Shown here: positions 50,719-58,562 of the stretch, piece after piece
How the letters are laid out: each line of letters opens with the position of its first letter
Numbering within the stretch: the stretch's first letter is position 1
Source: Candidatus Poribacteria bacterium
Lineage (GTDB): Bacteria; Poribacteria; WGA-4E; WGA-3G
Reading direction: 5' to 3'
Assembly (NCBI GenBank): GCA_012267415.1
Contig: JAAXGN010000036.1
Span: forward strand, 150,037-214,036
DNA length: 64,000 nucleotides
Notes under the pieces: generated by a model
The model's database searches: none
What the model was told of the DNA's origin: nothing
What the model saw: only the letters and a program-made list of their open reading frames with translations
Made by a program: the position numbers and the translations under genes

Positions 50719-51502
50719 TCTTTAAGGCAGCTTCGGTTATAGGTGTTGTCAGACTTGCGAGGTAATCTCTATCACGTTGGAGAGCTTCCAATTTATTATC
50801 TCCGTGTACGAATTCTACTTGGATATAACCGTCATAACCGACATTACTGAGTATCTCTATAATCTTACTATAATCAACTACTCCCTCAGCGATTGGACAT
50901 GCCTTACCGGATTCGTCAAAGTTCTGTGCATGAACATTTACAATATGGTGTGCAAGTTGCTGTGCAGCTGAAATAGGTTCGTCAGCATCAGGTCGTGACA
51001 AGGGTTGAAAATATGTCTTTAGAGACTGCAATTTGATGCTATCAATAATATCTAAGATACTCTCAACTGAATCGGATAGATGATTGTTGTGCATTTCCAT
51101 ACCCATAGTCAGGCTTCGGAAACTTGCCCATTGTGCAAGACTCACCATACGGAACAGAATGAGCCGTTTGTCGGCAGGTGGAATGGTTTTTGATGCACCT
51201 CCACCTGTCCAAATCCTTACGAGATCAGTACCCAGATCATGCGCGATATTAAAGGCATCTTCAAAATACTTTTGGTAGAGATGTATCGTCGGATCAACAT
51301 AGGAACCGTAAGCTGAAATTGCCAACCCTTTTTGATGTGCTAAATCACGTATATTTTTTACATAAGTTTCATCATAATCCATCGGCATGTGCGGTGGTTT
51401 ACCCCAAACTTCAATACCATCAAACCCGTAGTCAGCTGCAATATCAATCACCTCTTCCAAAGGTTGTTCCTGAAAAGCGATAGTGCACAAACCTAATTTC
51501 AT
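50696..51502 (-). CDS. Sugar phosphate isomerase/epimerase family protein
   Basis: The third member of this family in the window, 268 residues. It begins MKLGLCTIAFQEQPLEEVI and has GFDGIEVWGKPPH, MGMEMHNNHLSD (Glu and His), IVNVHAQNFDE (His), VDYSKIIEILSNVGYDGYIQVE (Glu near residue 225; key part YDGYIQVEF). The Asp ligand equivalent to YYDxGN is not obvious; FQPLSRPDADEP takes that place. The enzyme may have altered specificity. It overlaps the next gene by 23 bases. Confidence 0.87.
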   Translation of the reverse strand: MKLGLCTIAFQEQPLEEVIDIAADYGFDGIEVWGKPPHMPMDYDETYVKNIRDLAHQKGLAISAYGSYVDPTIHLYQKYFEDAFNIAHDLGTDLVRIWTGGGASKTIPPADKRLILFRMVSLAQWASFRSLTMGMEMHNNHLSDSVESILDIIDSIKLQSLKTYFQPLSRPDADEPISAAQQLAHHIVNVHAQNFDESGKACPIAEGVVDYSKIIEILSNVGYDGYIQVEFVHGDNKLEALQRDRDYLASLTTPITEAALKNVDSDPV

Positions 51503-51624
51503 CGTATTATCCCCGTTAGTGTATGTTTATACAGATAGGATACCACATAAGTAGGTAGATTGCAAGGAAAGTTGAAAGTGTCTCAGATATATTCAATTGT
51601 CACTTTTAGTAGTTTAGGTGTTGA

Positions 51625-52662
51625 CTACTCAACAATCCATGTATCACCCGCGTGGAGAAGCGCATCAAGATCCCCTTCACCTCTTTGCTGTTTTGCTGAT
51701 GCGATCTGATCGGTCATCAGATCTTCATAGCAGGGGTGTTGAACGCTACGGAAGATACCGATAGGATGCGGCATATCTGGCATGTCGCTCATGCGTGCAA
51801 GGAAGTTTGCTAAGGTAGTGTTCTCTGCAAACTGGTCATGCACAATGAGATTTTCAGTTCCATTTGCTACGGTTGTGACTTCAGGTTGAAAATTGTTTAG
51901 TTGTATACCTTTATCACTTTCCAAACCGAAAATCAGTGGCTCACCGTGTTCCAGAAACACCGTATTATCAGCTTTTGTCGTTTTTTCAGTGTACGGGAAG
52001 AAAGTGCCATCATTAAATATATTACAATTCTGATAGATTTCTATGAAAGATGTTCCTTTATGTTCATACGCGTATTTAATGATAGACCGTAAGTGTTGCG
52101 GATCCCTATCGAGTGAGCGTGCAACAAATGTTGCTCCCGCAGAGAGTGCTAAACTGATGGGATTAAATGGCGTTTCAAGTGAACCGAATGGACTTGACTT
52201 CGTGCTTTTTCCCTGCTCAGATGTAGGTGAGTATTGTCCTTTTGTTAATCCGTATATTCGGTTATTGAATAGTAGGACATTGAGATCAAAATTGCGTCTC
52301 ATGAGATGTATGAAGTGATTTCCACCGATAGATAGTGCGTCTCCATCTCCTGTGATGACCCAAACAGACAGGTCTGGGTTCGCCATTTTAACGCCGGATG
52401 CGATTGTTGGTGCTCTACCGTGTATTGTATGGAAACCGTAAGTGTTCATATAGTATGGAAATCGGCTTGAACATCCTATCCCTGAGATGAACACGATATC
52501 CTCTCTCGGTATCCCTAATTCCGGCATGATACGTCTTGTCTGCGCTAATATTGAATAATCACCACATCCAGGACACCACCGCTCATCTTGATCAGACGTA
52601 AAGTCTTTTGCAGTTAGTGTTGGTACCCCGAGTGGAATACCTGATGCTCTTCTGTTTTTCAT
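51625..52662 (-). CDS. korB: 2-oxoacid:ferredoxin oxidoreductase, beta (TPP-binding) subunit
   Basis: The 345-residue protein has the KorB/PorB marks: WCPGCGDYSILAQT (Cys residues for the iron-sulfur cluster), GIGCSSRFPYYM, VITGDGDALSIGGNHFIHL with the TPP motif GDG, and LFNNRIYGLTKGQYSPTS (NN completes it). It binds thiamine diphosphate and a [4Fe-4S] cluster, and oxidises a 2-oxoacid, most likely 2-oxoglutarate, passing electrons to ferredoxin. It follows the alpha subunit by 70 bases. No gamma or delta gene is separate, as expected for the two-subunit type. Confidence 0.93.
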   Translation of the reverse strand: MKNRRASGIPLGVPTLTAKDFTSDQDERWCPGCGDYSILAQTRRIMPELGIPREDIVFISGIGCSSRFPYYMNTYGFHTIHGRAPTIASGVKMANPDLSVWVITGDGDALSIGGNHFIHLMRRNFDLNVLLFNNRIYGLTKGQYSPTSEQGKSTKSSPFGSLETPFNPISLALSAGATFVARSLDRDPQHLRSIIKYAYEHKGTSFIEIYQNCNIFNDGTFFPYTEKTTKADNTVFLEHGEPLIFGLESDKGIQLNNFQPEVTTVANGTENLIVHDQFAENTTLANFLARMSDMPDMPHPIGIFRSVQHPCYEDLMTDQIASAKQQRGEGDLDALLHAGDTWIVE

Positions 52663-52732
52663 AAGTGTGCCTACCTTTTAACACTTTACCGAGTTCCGAG
52701 TTTTGGATATTTATACTGGAAGACGGTATATC

Positions 52733-54568
52733 CTAATTATGGATATAATTATCTACTTCTGATTCCAATTCAAAAACGTGGAATGGTTGACCTTGAATTT
52801 TGTTGAGTCCGACGGCATCAATAAGATACTCGCTTCTGATGAGTTGTCGTAGATGGCCTGTATTGAGTTCTGGAATTAGGACTGTCTTATATCTTTTTAA
52901 GACATCACCTAAATCGCTTGGAAATGGATTTAGAAATCGTAAATGGACATGCCCGATCGCTTCTCCTGCTGCAAATCTATTCTCAACGACAGTGCGGATA
53001 GCACCGAATGTACCTCCCCATCCAAGTATCAATAGGTCACCTTCCTGTGCGCCAAAGACTTCGGTAGGGGGTATCTCATTTGCTATTCTTTTGACTTTTT
53101 CGGCTCTTATTTCTACCATTTTTTCATGGTTTTCAGGATCGTAGCTGACGTTTCCTGTTATGTCTGATTTTTCCAATCCCCCGATTCTGTGTTCAAGTCC
53201 AAGTGTTCCAGGTTTTGCCCAGGGTCTGGCGAGTGTGTCTGGATCTCTCAGGTATGGTTCAAAATCGTCAACTTTTGTTTGGAACTCCGGCTTGATTTTC
53301 GGCAGGTCCGCGACATCAGGTATTTTCCACGGTTCTGCCCCGAGTGCAATATATAATTCAGATAAAAAGATGACTGGTGTTCTATATTTTATTGCTATTC
53401 GACAAGCCTCATAAACGGTGGCGAAACAATCAATTGGTCGTGCAGCTGCGAGAACTGGAAGTGGTGACTCCCCATTTCTGCCGTAGAGCATTTGTAATAG
53501 GTCAGCCTGCTCAGTTTTTGTTGGCATTCCTGTTGAGGGCCCTGCTCTCTGAATGTTGCAGACAACCAGTGGTAATTCAGCGATCATGGCGAGATTTATT
53601 GCTTCTGATTTTAAAGCGAGTCCAGGACCGCTACTCCCCGTTACGCCGAGTGAACCACTGAATGCAGCACCAATTGCGACTCCTACAGCGGCTATTTCAT
53701 CCTCCATTTGCATTGTAACGATACCAAAGTTCTTATAGAGTGCTAATCCGTGGAGAATATCACTTGCAGGTGTAATAGGATAACTACCGTATACTAATTG
53801 CAGTCCAGATTGATGTGCAGCTGCAACGAGACCTAAGACAGTAGAAGTATTTCCTGCAATGTTGCGATATGTGCCGGGTGAAAACTTTGCGGGTTTAACT
53901 TGATATGTTGTTGCGAATTGCTCTGTTGCTTCACAATAGATGTTTCCTGCTCGTAATGCTAAGATATTCGGTTCAATCAGATACGGACGTTTCAGTGCAA
54001 ATTTTGTTTTGATCCATCTGATTGTGTAATCCATTGGACGATTGTATAACCACAGGATCATCCCTAATGAGAAGAAGTTTTTACATTGGTCTTTATCGCT
54101 TAAGTCAAGTTCAGTATCCTCAAGAGCAGCACGGTTGAGTTTTGTCAATTCGACAGGAATGACCTGATATTTTTCAAGTGATTCATCTTCCAAAGGGCTG
54201 TCGGCATAGCCAGCAAGACGCAGGTTTTTTCGTGTAAAAGTATCTGAATTGACGATTAGAATACCGTTGTCTTTTAGTTTGCTGAGATTAACTTTTAGTG
54301 CAGCGGGGTTCATTGCAACGAGCACATCACATGTATCACCGGGAGTATGTATGGTTTCACTGGAAAAATGTAATTGGAATCCTGAAACGCCGGCGAGTGA
54401 ACCGGCTGGTGCTTTTATTTCTGCGGGATAGTCGGGTAATGTAGCGACATCGTTTCCGATCATGGCGGAGGTCTCAGTCATCTGAGTACCTATTGTTTGG
54501 GAACCGTCGCCAGAGTCCCCAGCAAACAGAATTGTCGCTGCTGGAATTTGCTCTACTTGCGTGCGCAT
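52733..54568 (-). CDS. korA: 2-oxoacid:ferredoxin oxidoreductase, fused gamma-alpha subunit
   Basis: The 611-residue protein opens with a gamma domain (TILFAGDSGDGSQTIG, PAEIKAPAGSLAGVSGF, about residues 1-190). The alpha domain follows, with YGSYPITPASDILHG, MEDEIAAVGVAIGAAFSG, TGSSGPGLALKSEAINLA (typical TSGPG loop) and QRAGPSTGMPTKTEQADL. The transketolase C-terminal domain contains LLILGWGGTFGAIRTVVE. This gamma-alpha fusion with a separate beta is the KorAB arrangement, in reductive or oxidative TCA use of 2-oxoglutarate. The ATG overlaps the stop of a 24-residue frame (TGATG). Confidence 0.93.
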   Translation of the reverse strand: MRTQVEQIPAATILFAGDSGDGSQTIGTQMTETSAMIGNDVATLPDYPAEIKAPAGSLAGVSGFQLHFSSETIHTPGDTCDVLVAMNPAALKVNLSKLKDNGILIVNSDTFTRKNLRLAGYADSPLEDESLEKYQVIPVELTKLNRAALEDTELDLSDKDQCKNFFSLGMILWLYNRPMDYTIRWIKTKFALKRPYLIEPNILALRAGNIYCEATEQFATTYQVKPAKFSPGTYRNIAGNTSTVLGLVAAAHQSGLQLVYGSYPITPASDILHGLALYKNFGIVTMQMEDEIAAVGVAIGAAFSGSLGVTGSSGPGLALKSEAINLAMIAELPLVVCNIQRAGPSTGMPTKTEQADLLQMLYGRNGESPLPVLAAARPIDCFATVYEACRIAIKYRTPVIFLSELYIALGAEPWKIPDVADLPKIKPEFQTKVDDFEPYLRDPDTLARPWAKPGTLGLEHRIGGLEKSDITGNVSYDPENHEKMVEIRAEKVKRIANEIPPTEVFGAQEGDLLILGWGGTFGAIRTVVENRFAAGEAIGHVHLRFLNPFPSDLGDVLKRYKTVLIPELNTGHLRQLIRSEYLIDAVGLNKIQGQPFHVFELESEVDNYIHN

Positions 54569-54642
54569 CAGCGTTCAACCTTTTTGTGTTCAATGATTTG
54601 TTGTGTGTAACCTTCAATTCGGTTTATATACGTTTTATCCAT
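54568..54642 (-). CDS. Possible 24-residue coupling ORF between CBS gene and korA
   Basis: ATG at 54642 with AAGG upstream starts a short frame (MDKTYINRIEGYTQQIIEHK in its first part) that ends in TGA overlapping the korA ATG. The start lies 2 bases from the CBS gene stop. The frame exactly fills the gap, so it may keep ribosomes moving to korA, or be a genuine micropeptide. There is no other evidence. Confidence 0.35.
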   Translation of the reverse strand: MDKTYINRIEGYTQQIIEHKKVER

Positions 54643-54644
54643 GG

Positions 54645-55184
54645 TTATGCACCTTCCCGTGCTTTGAATGCATCTCGTATCGGAGTTGGGGGTAGTGTCA
54701 ATACCTCTTGCGGGAAAAACTCTATGAGATAAGATATAACATCACGTATTGAGACCATTCCTATGGGATGTTGCCGTTCATCAACGATTGGTAAGTGTCT
54801 AAACCCGCCGTGTGCCATATAGAGAATTGCCGTATCCAACATGTCATCAGGATTTGCTGTTTTTGGGTCAACTTTCATGAATTGTGTAACGGGAATCTGC
54901 GTAAGATCACCAACGTCTCTATTTAGGACTTTACGTAGTAGGTCGCGTTCTCCAAATATACCTCGTAGCAGACCGTTTTCAACCACTGATGCTGCCCCGA
55001 TATTGTTTTCTATGAGTATATCAATTGCTTCTTGTGTTGTTGTTGAGATGTCAATTGTAACACAGGCCCGCATTATGTGGCGTAATGGCACTTGTATCTC
55101 ACTGACCTGCAACGATTTGTGAGATCTCTCTGCATCTTTATCCATCTGTGCTAATTCTTCATCAATTGCCATATCATACAACAT
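54645..55184 (-). CDS. Tandem CBS-domain protein 2
   Basis: The 179-residue protein consists of an acidic N-terminal helix (AIDEELAQMDKDAERSHK) and a pair of CBS motifs: the first around ATTQEAIDILIENNIGAASV with RGIFGERDLLRKVL, the second around DMLDTAILYMAHGGFRHLPI and GMVSIRDVISYL. CBS pairs bind adenine nucleotides and report energy state. It is 2 bases from the other CBS gene, and both precede korA/korB. I infer that they sense AMP/ATP for control of this oxidoreductase; no direct evidence. Confidence 0.88.
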   Translation of the reverse strand: MLYDMAIDEELAQMDKDAERSHKSLQVSEIQVPLRHIMRACVTIDISTTTQEAIDILIENNIGAASVVENGLLRGIFGERDLLRKVLNRDVGDLTQIPVTQFMKVDPKTANPDDMLDTAILYMAHGGFRHLPIVDERQHPIGMVSIRDVISYLIEFFPQEVLTLPPTPIRDAFKAREGA

Positions 55185-55186
55185 TG

Positions 55187-55624
55187 TTATGGGGCTCCTT
55201 CGTTACTTTCAATGAAAATGGCGACGTGTTCTAAAATGTCCCGTGTTGATATCATCCCTACTGGAAACTCCTGTTGCTGTTCATCCCAAATACAGAGCGG
55301 TACATGCCGGAAATGCCCCAGATGCATGATATTGAGTGCAAAAGCGATCGGGTCACTTGCCCGTAAGGATTCTGGTTCTTTAGTCATGATCTCTTCAACC
55401 TTGATGGTTTCGGGGTCTAAGTTTTTACCACAGATATGTACGAGTAGGTCACGATCAGTGAGGATACCGACTAATCTTTGATCTGCATCAACGACAAGTG
55501 CACATCCGAATCCTTCAATCTGCATAAGGTCAATAGCATCTGAGACGGGAGAGCCGACCTGAACTGTTGCGGGTTGTTTGTAATCCAATGTGCTGATTGG
55601 TAAAGATAGGGTTCTTGCGTCCAT
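55187..55624 (-). CDS. Tandem CBS-domain protein 1, first gene of the kor operon
   Basis: The 145-residue protein is nothing more than two CBS motifs: VGSPVSDAIDLMQIEGFGCA with VGILTDRDLLVHI, and SDPIAFALNIMHLGHFRHVP with VGMISTRDILEHV. The pair would form one Bateman module with a nucleotide site. The gene starts an operon of CBS-CBS-(short frame)-korA-korB, without gaps over 80 bases. The order is unusual and points to regulation of the oxidoreductase by adenine nucleotides. Confidence 0.88.
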   Translation of the reverse strand: MDARTLSLPISTLDYKQPATVQVGSPVSDAIDLMQIEGFGCALVVDADQRLVGILTDRDLLVHICGKNLDPETIKVEEIMTKEPESLRASDPIAFALNIMHLGHFRHVPLCIWDEQQQEFPVGMISTRDILEHVAIFIESNEGAP

Positions 55625-55691
55625 TGGGAATGTCCCTTGAAATTAATTAAAAAACTGGATTACGTTTCTCACTGTCATTAACGTCATAGTA

Positions 55692-55975
55692 CCCACAGCG
55701 TAAACGCTGGGGCTTGTGCTTCCTTGCAGACAACTGATCTGAGCTACGTCTTACGTCCGCTCCACTTTAGGCTGCTAAGCCAGCCTGTTTTAGAAATAGA
55801 ATTAGAGGGACGGACACAGTTGGTTGGGATTCTACTCCGCATACAGCGTTGGCCCGACCCATAAATGTTTTTAGTGATTTCGCACCAGCATCACACAACT
55901 TCTTACGATTGAGGGATAGCACCGTAGCGGTTGCTACGGGTAAGAATGCTATCCACGATGCTAATAATAGTTATA
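55692..55975 (-). pseudogene. Probable remnant of an IS200/IS605-type tnpB 3' end with terminal hairpin
   Basis: On the minus strand a frame without ATG runs to TAA at 55767 and contains KKLCDAGAKSLKTFMGRANA, VCGVESQPTVS and LKQAGLAA. This resembles the weakly conserved tail of TnpB proteins (compare AxxVCGxES). About 55 bases further a hairpin CCCAGCG TTTAC GCTGTGGG stands (55692-55712), as expected for the right end where TnpB guide RNA terminates. No catalytic residues remain. A second similar hairpin is at 56032-56056, and a third at 60210. The assignment rests on pattern, and a different transposase is possible. The rest of this 676-base gap shows no gene. Confidence 0.38.
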
Positions 55976-56031
55976 CCACATTTATTAGATTGTCAAGATT
56001 GTTTTTTATCGGACGCTTGGTTTCCATCTAC

Positions 56032-56056
56032 ATCCCGCAAGCTAAAGCATGGGGAT
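56032..56056. repeat. IS605-like terminal hairpin
   Basis: ATCCC-GCAAGCTAAAGCAT-GGGGAT. The AGCTAAAGCATGGGG type of stem is common at the right ends of IS200/IS605 elements. It is followed to the right by ordinary dispersed repeat text (CCAGGATTTACAGGATTTCA, near 56153) and, at 56224-56260, a decayed GAC-AGGTGTATAGAATGTGTG piece from the MITE seen at 18208. Confidence 0.45.
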
Positions 56057-56300
56057 TTGACAGAAGAGTGTTAAAAGGATACACTATTTGCTATGTATTT
56101 GCAAGTATATTTTGCCTTCAGAGTGTATTGTTTTTGGTTTCTTGTCTGAACCAGGATTTACAGGATTTCAAGATTACCAGGATAAGATGGTGTGAACAAC
56201 CAAAACCTCAGCACGAGCAGCACGACAGGTGTATAGAATGTGTGTGTTTAATTTTGTAGTATTAACATTCATACGGGACTTGAGAGTACGTGCTTATGGA

Positions 56301-58160
56301 CTATTTCCGTATCAGCATTTTGCGTGTGGCAGAGAAATCTCCGGTATCAATTGTGTAGAAATAGATTCCACTGCTAACTGATTCGTTTTTATCATTGCAA
56401 CCATCCCAGTAAGCAGCTTGTGATTGTGTTGAATATACACCTGCAGCTATAGTGCCGAGAGATAATGTTCGTACCAAAAGTCCATTTGCAGTATGAATCC
56501 GAATCGTAACATCTGCTGTTTCGGCAAGTTGAAAAGGGATCCATGTTTCAGGATTGAAAGGATTAGGGAAGTTTTGTAGCAGCTGATTCTTTTTTATCTC
56601 ACCGAGTTTAACATATTTCTTTCCTTTTGCTTCTATTTCCATTGTCTCTTGTGTATTCCTAAGATGTTCAAAAACCTTCGCTCTTAACTCTTTTTCCACT
56701 GCTTTCATTTCAGGTAGGCCTGCAAGATTATGCGTTTCATCAGGATCATTCTGAACATCAAACAACATATAGGGTTGCTTTTTGGAGTTCACTGCAAATT
56801 TCCATTCCTGATTTAGCAGCATAATCTCATTTTCTATTTCTGATACAGCAAATTCTCGATGTGAATGCTGAGTGCCATCTAAGAGCGGACATAGAGATTT
56901 ACCAAACTGTTGATGTTTTATTTTACCACCTGCAAGTTCAACAAGCGTAGGACCGATGTCAATCCATTCGACTGGATTATCATTGATTCGATTTATGGTA
57001 CCGCTTTTTAATGTTCCTGGTGTACGTATCAAATATGGGATTCGCACTGATCCGTTGAGAAAATTACTTTTGTAAATCATCCCGTTATCACCGTTCATTT
57101 CTCCATGATCCGAGCAGAAGACAATCACTGTATTGTCAAGTTCTCCGCGTTCCTGTATGGTCTGTAGAATCTCACCTATCTGATCATCAATGAGTGTGAC
57201 GTTCCCAGCGTAGTCTGCGCGTAACTTTTCGACTTCTCCCACTTCAAAACTTGGATTTCTGCGATTTGCTGTCATGAGATTATCTAAATGTCCAAGCGGA
57301 CGATTTTTGGCAGTTTTTCTTGGTGTTGGCTGCGGCATTTTATTCGGGTTGTACATATTTGCATAGGGTTCGGGTGTATCCCACGGTTCATGGGGTCCAC
57401 CAAAACTTACCCAACAGCACCAAGGTTCTTCTCGGTTATAGTCTTTGAGGTATTTCTTCGCCTGCTGTCCTACATAGACATCGGCATCGTTTTCAAGTCC
57501 AAGGATAGTGGGACGTACTATGTGGGGTTTATTGGCGAACCGTTCCTCATAATCCGCACGGTAAGCAGCCCATAGTCCCTTATTTTGCCAATCCTCTGTC
57601 ATATTGCAGAGCACCCGTCGACTTGCTCTGGGACCCGGAATTTCATCAACATCGTCTAAACCGTAAGCATGTAATAGGTATTCCCGTGAACGTAAGTCAA
57701 CGCCTTCCTGATGGGGTGTAAAGTGTGTCTTACCAAACAGACTTGTGCGATAACCTGCGTCACGTACTGATTGCATCCATGTAGACGTATCTCGCGGCAT
57801 AGTGTAGGTCTGATTATTCCAAACACCAGTGTTATGGGGGTATAATCCCGTTGCTAAACTAACTCTTGCGGGAATACAGACAGGTGAATTGGTTATCCCG
57901 TTGGTAAATCGTACACCTTCACTCGCAATTCTATCCATGTTTGGTGTTTGCACCCAATTGCCACTGCAACTCATAGCATCCCAACGTTGCTGATCTGTCA
58001 TGATGAGAAGGATATTAGGTTTCGTTTCACCGTTTATATCCGTTAGGTTCTGTGCTGAAGTTTGTGAATTTAAGAGTGATAATGCACCAGCACTTGCAAT
58101 GCCGAGTTCCTTGATAAATGTCCTACGATTGATGTTAGTTGGTCTTTGTGTATTAGACAT
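56301..58160 (-). CDS. Tat-exported sulfatase with FlgD-like C-terminal domain
   Basis: Residues 1-36 form a Tat signal, NRRTFIKELGIASAGALSLL, with the twin Arg. The sulfatase domain has NILLIMTDQQRWD (metal-binding Asp), the formylglycine motif SPVCIPARVSLATGLYPHNTG (core CIPAR, Cys near residue 98), FGKTHF and VFCSDHGEMNGDNG. The C-terminal 90 residues, NFPNPFNPETWIPFQLAETA onward to the end MLIRK, are a FlgD-like Ig domain that in Poribacteria and related lineages terminates many secreted proteins, likely as a sorting or anchor module. The enzyme should remove sulfate from a polysaccharide or glycan outside the cytosol. A Cys-type sulfatase needs a formylglycine-generating enzyme or anaerobic maturase; none is seen nearby. 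Confidence 0.93.
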   Translation of the reverse strand: MSNTQRPTNINRRTFIKELGIASAGALSLLNSQTSAQNLTDINGETKPNILLIMTDQQRWDAMSCSGNWVQTPNMDRIASEGVRFTNGITNSPVCIPARVSLATGLYPHNTGVWNNQTYTMPRDTSTWMQSVRDAGYRTSLFGKTHFTPHQEGVDLRSREYLLHAYGLDDVDEIPGPRASRRVLCNMTEDWQNKGLWAAYRADYEERFANKPHIVRPTILGLENDADVYVGQQAKKYLKDYNREEPWCCWVSFGGPHEPWDTPEPYANMYNPNKMPQPTPRKTAKNRPLGHLDNLMTANRRNPSFEVGEVEKLRADYAGNVTLIDDQIGEILQTIQERGELDNTVIVFCSDHGEMNGDNGMIYKSNFLNGSVRIPYLIRTPGTLKSGTINRINDNPVEWIDIGPTLVELAGGKIKHQQFGKSLCPLLDGTQHSHREFAVSEIENEIMLLNQEWKFAVNSKKQPYMLFDVQNDPDETHNLAGLPEMKAVEKELRAKVFEHLRNTQETMEIEAKGKKYVKLGEIKKNQLLQNFPNPFNPETWIPFQLAETADVTIRIHTANGLLVRTLSLGTIAAGVYSTQSQAAYWDGCNDKNESVSSGIYFYTIDTGDFSATRKMLIRK

Positions 58161-58281
58161 GATAGCGATGTTAATTGAAGTTTGTGATTTGTCAGTGTTA
58201 ACACAATTAGAAGATTGTTATGCACTATATCATTTTCTTGTGTTACTGTCAAACAGATGTGGAGATATAGGGTGTGTAAGG

Positions 58282-58409
58282 GTGTGTAAAGTTTTTGGCA
58301 TTAACCGACATATTCATTATTAGGAGGGAACTCCGATTCCCGACAGGTCGCGATTCGGAGATCGCTCCTACAGGTTTTCTGTGCATTTTTTGCCAAATAC
58401 TTTACACAC
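58282..58409. mobile_element. GTGTGTAAAG-type MITE with family d hairpin as cargo
   Basis: Ends GTGTGTAAAGTTTTTGGCA (58282-58300) and its inverse with one mismatch (58391-58409). The inside is not that of copies 1-3; instead it has a family d palindrome pair: TTAG-foot unit at 58321-58344 and a GTAG-foot unit at 58347-58371. An additional partial end GTGTGTAAG stands at 58272. The flanking gap has no gene. Confidence 0.8.
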
Positions 58410-58448
58410 CCGGTGTGTAAGTATTTTGTCACCTTTTTTTAGATTAGA

Positions 58449-58472
58449 CGGCACTCGGAGAGTGCCTACTAC
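58449..58472 (-). repeat. GTAG-foot palindrome (family c)
   Basis: Minus strand GTAGTAGGCACTCTCC, closing GAGTGCCG. Compensatory changes compared with the 45411 array (CACACGG to CACTCGG) keep the stem intact. Confidence 0.87.
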
Positions 58473-58562
58473 TATTAAGAGCATAGGAAATCCCAAATGT
58501 GTTGTCAGATTAGAATCTCTCTGTGAGATAGTTGTTCAATAAAGTGTCTTATGTTTGGCATC

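Noticed and set aside
55849..56259. 136-codon plus-strand frame over the presumed tnpB remnant
   Set aside because: No ribosome-binding site and no recognisable protein; it crosses hairpins and dispersed repeat text.
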